A stretch of 64,000 nucleotides of DNA from an uncultured Alistipes sp. (GTDB taxonomy: Bacteria; Bacteroidota; Bacteroidia; Bacteroidales; Rikenellaceae): assembly GCA_905213895.1 (NCBI GenBank), contig CAJMKE010000004.1, forward strand, positions 62,001-126,000, written 5' to 3'. The first letter of the stretch is position 1. The number at the start of each line of letters is the position of its first letter. The position numbers and the translations under genes are program-made. The notes under the pieces were generated by a model that was not told the DNA's origin, did no database searches, and saw only the letters and a list, made by a program, of their open reading frames with translations. This document shows, in pieces, positions 60,390 to 64,000 of this stretch.

Positions 60390-61228
60390 TTTCAACCCTG
60401 CTTCTGCTGGCGGTCGCCGCGACATTCGCCGAATGCCGGCGCAACAAAGTCATTCCCGACGACACGCTCGCCGACATTTTCCACGACTCGTTTCTGGCGA
60501 ACTCCTACGTCGGCGTATCGCGCATAGACCTCGACTCGCTGCAAATCTACGAGCCGATTTTCGAGAAGTACGGCTACACGAGCAAGGATGTCCGCTACAC
60601 GGTCGGCAACTTCTCGCGCCGCAAGAGCGCGCGTCTGGGCAACGTCGTCGAGCGCGCCATATCGCGTCTGGACGAGGAGGGCAAGGCACTCGAACAGCAG
60701 GTTGTCATACTCGACACCATAAGCAATGTCGCCGTCCGCACGATGCGCCGCACGATACTCGCCGATTCGCTGCGCGAGATACGCAAGGCAGCCGACTCGA
60801 CCCGCCTGCGAATCGAAATCGAGCCGGTCGCCGTCGGCGAGTACAACGTCTCCTACGAGTACGAATACGGAGAGGACATATCCAAGTACCCGCGCCGTTC
60901 GTCGATGTGGTTCGAGCGCGAGAACGGCAGCAGACGTTCGTCCTACTCCTACCGTCTGCGCAAGGAGGACAAGATACACCGCGTGATGAATGCCGACGAC
61001 GAGAGTTCCAGACTGGTTATCGACCTCGGCTCCTACGAAGGCAAGGCGCGCAACAAGAAACAGAATCTCACGATACGCAATCTGCGGATACGGTTCACGC
61101 CCGCTCCCGAAGCGGCTGTCGATTCGCTGTTCGCGCGTTATGTCGATATAAAAATCTTCGCCGATGAGTTCCTCCGCACTGCGACGGATAGCCTCGCACT
61201 ACCTGCTGACTCCACAAGGGTTTTATAG
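60377..61228 (+). CDS. DUF4296 lipoprotein
   Basis: A 283-aa lipoprotein (MRRIISTLLLLAVAATFAECRRNK; lipobox AEC weak). DUF4296 core: VIPDDTLADIFHDSFLANSYVGVSRIDLDSLQIYEPIFEKYGYTSKDVRYTVGNFSRRKS. The rest is charged and helical. It overlaps the permease by 13 bp and the amidohydrolase by 65 bp. Function unknown. Confidence 0.85.
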   Translation: MRRIISTLLLLAVAATFAECRRNKVIPDDTLADIFHDSFLANSYVGVSRIDLDSLQIYEPIFEKYGYTSKDVRYTVGNFSRRKSARLGNVVERAISRLDEEGKALEQQVVILDTISNVAVRTMRRTILADSLREIRKAADSTRLRIEIEPVAVGEYNVSYEYEYGEDISKYPRRSSMWFERENGSRRSSYSYRLRKEDKIHRVMNADDESSRLVIDLGSYEGKARNKKQNLTIRNLRIRFTPAPEAAVDSLFARYVDIKIFADEFLRTATDSLALPADSTRVL

Positions 61229-62318
61229 CCGACCGCTCGTAACGGTCGATACCTCCACCCGCGAAATCGTCGCCATCGAGCGTTACGGCGACGACCTCGA
61301 TTCGCAGGCGGGAGTGGAGTTCCACGCCGGCATACTCTCGCCCGCATTCGTCGATGCCCACGCCCATCTCGAACTGTCGTATCTGAAAGGAGCCATACCG
61401 AGCGGCGGCGGATATGCCGCATTCGCATCGGCAATGGGCAGTGTGCGCAACGGTTTCGACGAGGAGCAGCGGCTCGCCGCAGCCGCGGAAGCCGACAGGG
61501 AGATGTGGGATGAGGGAATCGAGGCGGTCGGCGACATCGTGAACGACCCGTCGTCGTTCGCCGTCAAGGCGGTCAGCCGCATCCGCTACCGCTCGTTCGC
61601 CGAGGTCTTCGGACTGCGCGAATGCAATCTCGAACGCCAGCGCGGACTGCTGCACAATCCGCTCACGTCGCTTACGCCGCACTCGGTCTATTCGGTGCAG
61701 GACGCTCCGTTCCGCGAGGTTTGCAACGACGGCAGCGACGCTCCGCTGTCGATACACTTCATGGAGTCGCCCGACGAACTGTCGCTCTTCTTCGGGCGGG
61801 GAGCGTTGCACGACTGGTATGCGAAGGTCGGTTTCCGCTGCGATTTCCTGCACTACGGACTGCCCGCGGAGCGCATCGTCGAGTGCATACCGAAGGAACG
61901 CAGCGTAATGCTCGTCCACGACTGCTACGTTACGCAGACCGACATCGACATCATCATGAATCACTTCACCGCGCCCGTTCACTGGGTGCTTTGCCCGCGC
62001 TCGAACCGCTACATATCGGGCATCGGACCGCGCACGGTCGGACTGCTGCGCGCCAACGGGCTTAATATATGTATAGGTACAGATTCTCTCGCATCGAACC
62101 GTTCGTTGTCGATGGTCGAGGAGTTGAAATGTTTCGCCGGCATCCCGCTCGACGAACTGCTGACGTGGGCGACCGCCAACGGAGCGGCGGCACTCGGCTT
62201 CGGCGACACGCTCGGTCGCGCCGAGGTCGGCAGGCGGTGCGGTCTGACGCTGATTACCGGTGCCGACCTCGCCACAATGACCCTTACCGACACCGCCAAG
62301 GCGACACGGCTGCTCTGA
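61164..62318 (+). CDS. Metal-dependent amidohydrolase
   Basis: A 384-aa amidohydrolase-superfamily enzyme. The metal motif HAHLELS (LSPAFVDAHAHLELSYLKG), a second His in LSIHFMESPDE, a third in MLVHDCYVTQTDID, and the late Asp in CIGTDSLASN are present. It is close to cytosine deaminase/aminofutalosine deaminase-like proteins, which deaminate ring compounds. The menaquinone-futalosine role would be inference. The start at 61164 overlaps the DUF4296 gene by 65 bp. Confidence 0.85.
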   Translation: MSSSALRRIASHYLLTPQGFYSRPLVTVDTSTREIVAIERYGDDLDSQAGVEFHAGILSPAFVDAHAHLELSYLKGAIPSGGGYAAFASAMGSVRNGFDEEQRLAAAAEADREMWDEGIEAVGDIVNDPSSFAVKAVSRIRYRSFAEVFGLRECNLERQRGLLHNPLTSLTPHSVYSVQDAPFREVCNDGSDAPLSIHFMESPDELSLFFGRGALHDWYAKVGFRCDFLHYGLPAERIVECIPKERSVMLVHDCYVTQTDIDIIMNHFTAPVHWVLCPRSNRYISGIGPRTVGLLRANGLNICIGTDSLASNRSLSMVEELKCFAGIPLDELLTWATANGAAALGFGDTLGRAEVGRRCGLTLITGADLATMTLTDTAKATRLL

Positions 62319-62324
62319 AAAATC

Positions 62325-62362
62325 TTTAAGGACTTTAAAGTCTTTAAGGTCCTTAAAGTCCC
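62325..62362 (+). repeat. 9-bp phased array A20
   Basis: Units: TTTAAGGACT, TTAAAGTCT, TTAAGGTCC, TTAAAGTCC. It lies 6 bp after the amidohydrolase stop and abuts the HxlR stop on the other strand. Confidence 0.9.
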
Positions 62363-62724
62363 TACGCCATCGTCCTTCTGTCGTTCAGTATCCCCTCCAT
62401 ATTCTCCGACGCCCACGCGATAAGCCCCTCTATGTGGGGCAGCAGCGACTGCGCGCGCGGCGTGAGCGAATACTCCACACGCGGCGGAATCTCGGGAAAT
62501 ATCTCCCGCACGACCATACCGTCCTGCTCCAACGTGCGCAGCGTAACCGTCAGCATCTTCTGCGAAATGTCGGGAATCGCCCTGTGCAACTCGCCGAACC
62601 GCATCCTCCCGTTCGACTGCAAAGTGTATATCACGAGCAGCGACCACTTGTCGCCGATTCGCGACAGCACGTTGCGAATCGGGCATGTCGGATAGAGTGC
62701 GTCCTCAACCGTCGTTCTGTCCAT
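62362..62724 (-). CDS. HxlR-family transcriptional regulator
   Basis: A 120-aa winged-helix regulator: YPTCPIRNVLSRIGDKWSLLVIYTLQSNGRMRFGELHRAIPDISQKMLTVTLRTLEQDGMVVREIFPEIPPRVEYSLTPRAQSLLPHIEGL. The Cys in the CPIRNVL segment is the residue used for redox or thiol sensing in some HxlR proteins such as YodB/HypR. It is divergent from the cupin gene with well-formed promoters and GTAA/TTAC repeats in between, so it most likely represses both. Confidence 0.93.
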   Translation of the reverse strand: MDRTTVEDALYPTCPIRNVLSRIGDKWSLLVIYTLQSNGRMRFGELHRAIPDISQKMLTVTLRTLEQDGMVVREIFPEIPPRVEYSLTPRAQSLLPHIEGLIAWASENMEGILNDRRTMA

Positions 62725-62747
62725 ATCGAATAGATTTTATCGGTATA

Positions 62748-62778
62748 CAAAGGTAAGTAAATATCCGTTACACTGCAA
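62748..62778 (-). promoter_or_regulatory. Promoter of the HxlR gene
   Basis: On the minus strand TTG, 20 bp, TACCTTTG. An imperfect GTAA-N10-TTAC repeat (62753-62770) overlaps the spacer, consistent with autorepression. Confidence 0.7.
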
Positions 62779-62833
62779 CTGAAAAATTTTCAAAAAAATT
62801 TTCGCTCCGCAAACCGCTGATTCCCAAAAATCG

Positions 62834-62847
62834 TTACCCGCAGGTAA
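62834..62847. promoter_or_regulatory. Palindromic operator candidate for HxlR
   Basis: TTACC-CGCA-GGTAA is a perfect inverted repeat located 24 bp upstream of the cupin -33 box, in the HxlR/cupin divergent gap. Confidence 0.55.
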
Positions 62848-62870
62848 GTATCTGACTGTCGCGTATCTAC

Positions 62871-62901
62871 TTGACAACCAATTTTTATCGCATTACATTT
62901 G
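62871..62901 (+). promoter_or_regulatory. Promoter of the cupin gene
   Basis: TTG at 62871-62873, 20 bp, then TACATTTG at 62894-62901. Confidence 0.75.
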
Positions 62902-62940
62902 CAGTCGGAAATAATCAAATTGACTTTAACAAACCATAGT

Positions 62941-63393
62941 ATGAAACAGATTGAAAAGACGGCTGCGGGAGCGAATTTCACCGCAGTGAATGCAGGCAAT
63001 CTCGCCGAACTCGGCGAATACGTCCTCCCGCTCGGCGAGGGCGTGAAAATCCCCGGCAAGGTATTCGGCGGAGCGGCGGTCGGAGCGACGGGAGCGGAGT
63101 TCTCGTTCCAGCAGTTCGCGCCCCACACCGAAACGGGATTTCTCCACACCCACAAGAATCACGAGGAACTCTACTTCTTCCTCGGCGGCAAGGGCGAATT
63201 TCAGGTGGACGGCGAGGTGTTCGCCGTCGGCGAAGGCAGCGTGGTACGCGTCGCGCCTGCGGGTCGCCGCTCGGTACGCAACAACGGCGACGAGCCTCTG
63301 ACGATGCTCTGCGTGCAGTATGCCGCTGCGACATTCACCGAGAAGGATGCCCTCGACGGCGAAATCCTCGTCGACAAGGTCGAGTGGCAATAA
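62941..63393 (+). CDS. Cupin-domain protein
   Basis: A 150-aa single-domain cupin. The first motif HTHKNHEELYFFLGGKGEFQVDGE has the His/Glu metal set, and the second (EGSVVRVAPAGRRSVRN) lacks the usual His, which reads Arg/Ser. It is probably a small metal-binding enzyme or sensor. It is divergent from HxlR and may detoxify reactive compounds. The start at 62941 is preferred. Its stop codon is within array A21. Confidence 0.88.
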   Translation: MKQIEKTAAGANFTAVNAGNLAELGEYVLPLGEGVKIPGKVFGGAAVGATGAEFSFQQFAPHTETGFLHTHKNHEELYFFLGGKGEFQVDGEVFAVGEGSVVRVAPAGRRSVRNNGDEPLTMLCVQYAAATFTEKDALDGEILVDKVEWQ

Positions 63394-63438
63394 CGACTTT
63401 AACGACCTTAAAGTCCCTAAGGTCCCTAAGGTCCTTAA
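63391..63438 (+). repeat. 9-bp phased array A21 (overlaps a stop codon)
   Basis: Units: (A)TAACGACT, TTAACGACC, TTAAAGTCC, CTAAGGTCC, CTAAGGTCC, TTAATG. The TAA of the first unit ends the cupin gene. A perfect 19-bp stem follows. Confidence 0.9.
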
Positions 63439-63440
63439 TG

Positions 63441-63480
63441 AGCGCGATGAATGCCAAATAAATTTGGCATTCATCGCGCT
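63441..63480 (+). terminator. Hairpin after the cupin gene
   Basis: A perfect 19-bp stem with a 2-nt loop (AGCGCGATGAATGCCAAAT and its complement). The T-tract after it is weak (TCTCCTT). Confidence 0.75.
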
Positions 63481-63486
63481 TCTCCT

Positions 63487-63494
63487 TATATTTG
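63487..63494 (+). promoter_or_regulatory. -7 element of the nitronate monooxygenase-like gene
   Basis: TATATTTG starts seven bases after the preceding stem and 87 bp before the ATG at 63574. Confidence 0.55.
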
Positions 63495-63573
63495 CCCCCG
63501 AGAAAAGCGTGCTTATGTCGTGCGAACGGCATAAAGTGCGCTTTCGTGTTTAATAACCAAACATAGGAAAATT

Positions 63574-64000
63574 ATGATGAAATCATTGAAAATCGGCAAT
63601 CTGCTCGCAAATCTGCCGATAGTGCAGGGCGGCATGGGCGTCGGCATATCGCTGTCGGGCTTGGCGTCGGCTGTCGCCAACGAAGGCGGTGTAGGCGTAA
63701 TCTCGTCGGCGGGGCTGGGCGTAATCTACAACGACCGCTCGAAAGACTACAACACGGCGAGCATCATCGGTCTGCGCGAAGAATTGCGCAAGGCTCGCGA
63801 AGCGACCAAAGGCATCATCGGCGTAAACGTCATGGTCGCCATGTCGAATTTCGCCGATATGGTACGCACCGCCATAGCCGAAAAGGCGGACATAATATTC
63901 TCGGGCGCGGGACTGCCGCTCAACCTGCCGTCGTTCCTCACGGAGGGTGCAAAGACCAAACTCGCCCCTATCGTGTCGTCGGCGCGCGCAGCCAAACTGC
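63574..64000 (+). CDS. Nitronate monooxygenase-like flavoprotein, 5' part
   Basis: The first 142 codons of a 2-nitropropane dioxygenase-type FMN enzyme: MMKSLKIGNLLANLPIVQGGMGVGISLSGLASAVANEGGVGVISSAGLG, with the QGGMGV flavin loop, then IIGVNVMVAMSNFADMVRTAIAEKADIIFSGAGLPLNLP. It oxidises nitronates or acts in fatty-acid synthesis (FabK-like); only the N-terminal part is visible. A second Met follows at once at 63577. Confidence 0.88.
   Translation, partial: MMKSLKIGNLLANLPIVQGGMGVGISLSGLASAVANEGGVGVISSAGLGVIYNDRSKDYNTASIIGLREELRKAREATKGIIGVNVMVAMSNFADMVRTAIAEKADIIFSGAGLPLNLPSFLTEGAKTKLAPIVSSARAAKL

Noticed and set aside
59171..61228. 685-codon open frame over the FtsX-type permease
   Set aside because: Only its last part (from 60377) is real, as the DUF4296 gene. 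The upstream part is Arg-rich and out of frame with the permease.
3061..63438. Leu-Lys-rich tails such as LKTLKSLK in several open frames
   Set aside because: They are translations of the 9-bp arrays and not protein repeats; extending genes through them would be a mis-call.
3061..63438. CRISPR array
   Set aside because: The units are 9 bp with no 30-40 bp unique spacers and no cas genes in the window.
1..64000. tRNA or rRNA genes
   Set aside because: I looked for TTCGA-type T-loops with matching acceptor stems and for rRNA core sequence and saw none; a covariance scan would be decisive.

Overview
The window looks like a chromosomal stretch of a moderately GC-rich member of the Bacteroidales, most like Alistipes/Rikenellaceae. 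The support is a SusC/SusD pair with surface lipoproteins, promoters of the Bacteroidetes type (TTTG or TTG at -33, about 19-20 bp, then TAnnTTTG at -7), A-rich leaders without Shine-Dalgarno sites, and family-restricted genes (DUF3108, DUF3078, DUF4296, DUF6377, LytTR, PorT-like barrels). The genus is inference; I see no rRNA or tRNA gene.

Layout. 1-2.0 kb: an RND efflux operon on the minus strand (membrane fusion lipoprotein, then an inner-membrane pump cut by the window edge). 2.1-7.8 kb: an AraC regulator, an alpha/beta hydrolase, a LytTR membrane regulator, a MotA/TolQ-like protein and a Ser-type sulfatase. 7.9-23.1 kb: a probable beta-1,3-glucan utilisation locus: DUF6377 regulator, GH3, a divergent cell-surface lipoprotein with a 49-aa companion peptide, SusC, SusD, a surface lipoprotein, GH16 and GH128. 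23.2-28.8 kb: a second AraC regulator, a TonB-C protein, a ROK sugar kinase, a coiled-coil membrane protein and DUF3108. 28.8-41.2 kb: housekeeping genes (recG, ispG, WbqC-like, GH2, CvpA-like, rsgA, TrmH-like, S41 protease, DUF3078, nfo). 41.2-64 kb: a likely small RNA, aminotransferase, SDR plus aldehyde dehydrogenase, deoC, FadL-like protein, galE, an ABC-2 exporter, a flippase with DNA polymerase III delta-prime, folK and envelope genes, rbfA, a FtsX-type permease, DUF4296, amidohydrolase, an HxlR/cupin pair and a partial nitronate monooxygenase-like gene.

The most unusual feature is a dispersed family of intergenic arrays built from a 9-bp unit (about TTAARGWCN, where TTAA and GWC are each self-complementary). 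I count about 21 loci, roughly one per 3 kb. None interrupts a gene. Most lie directly downstream of stop codons, often beside a terminator hairpin; in three genes the first unit supplies the stop codon. A related 9-bp array with a different unit lies near 41.5 kb, and one array is split by a 72-bp hairpin element. I do not recognise this family.

Other points: six G or C runs of 8-9 bases, one at codons 7-10 of the DUF6377 regulator (a possible on/off switch); a matching 21-bp-period direct-repeat operator next to both AraC genes; two genes that look leaderless; a GH2 enzyme lacking its acid/base glutamate; and a 126-bp palindromic element whose right end overlaps the galE stop codon.
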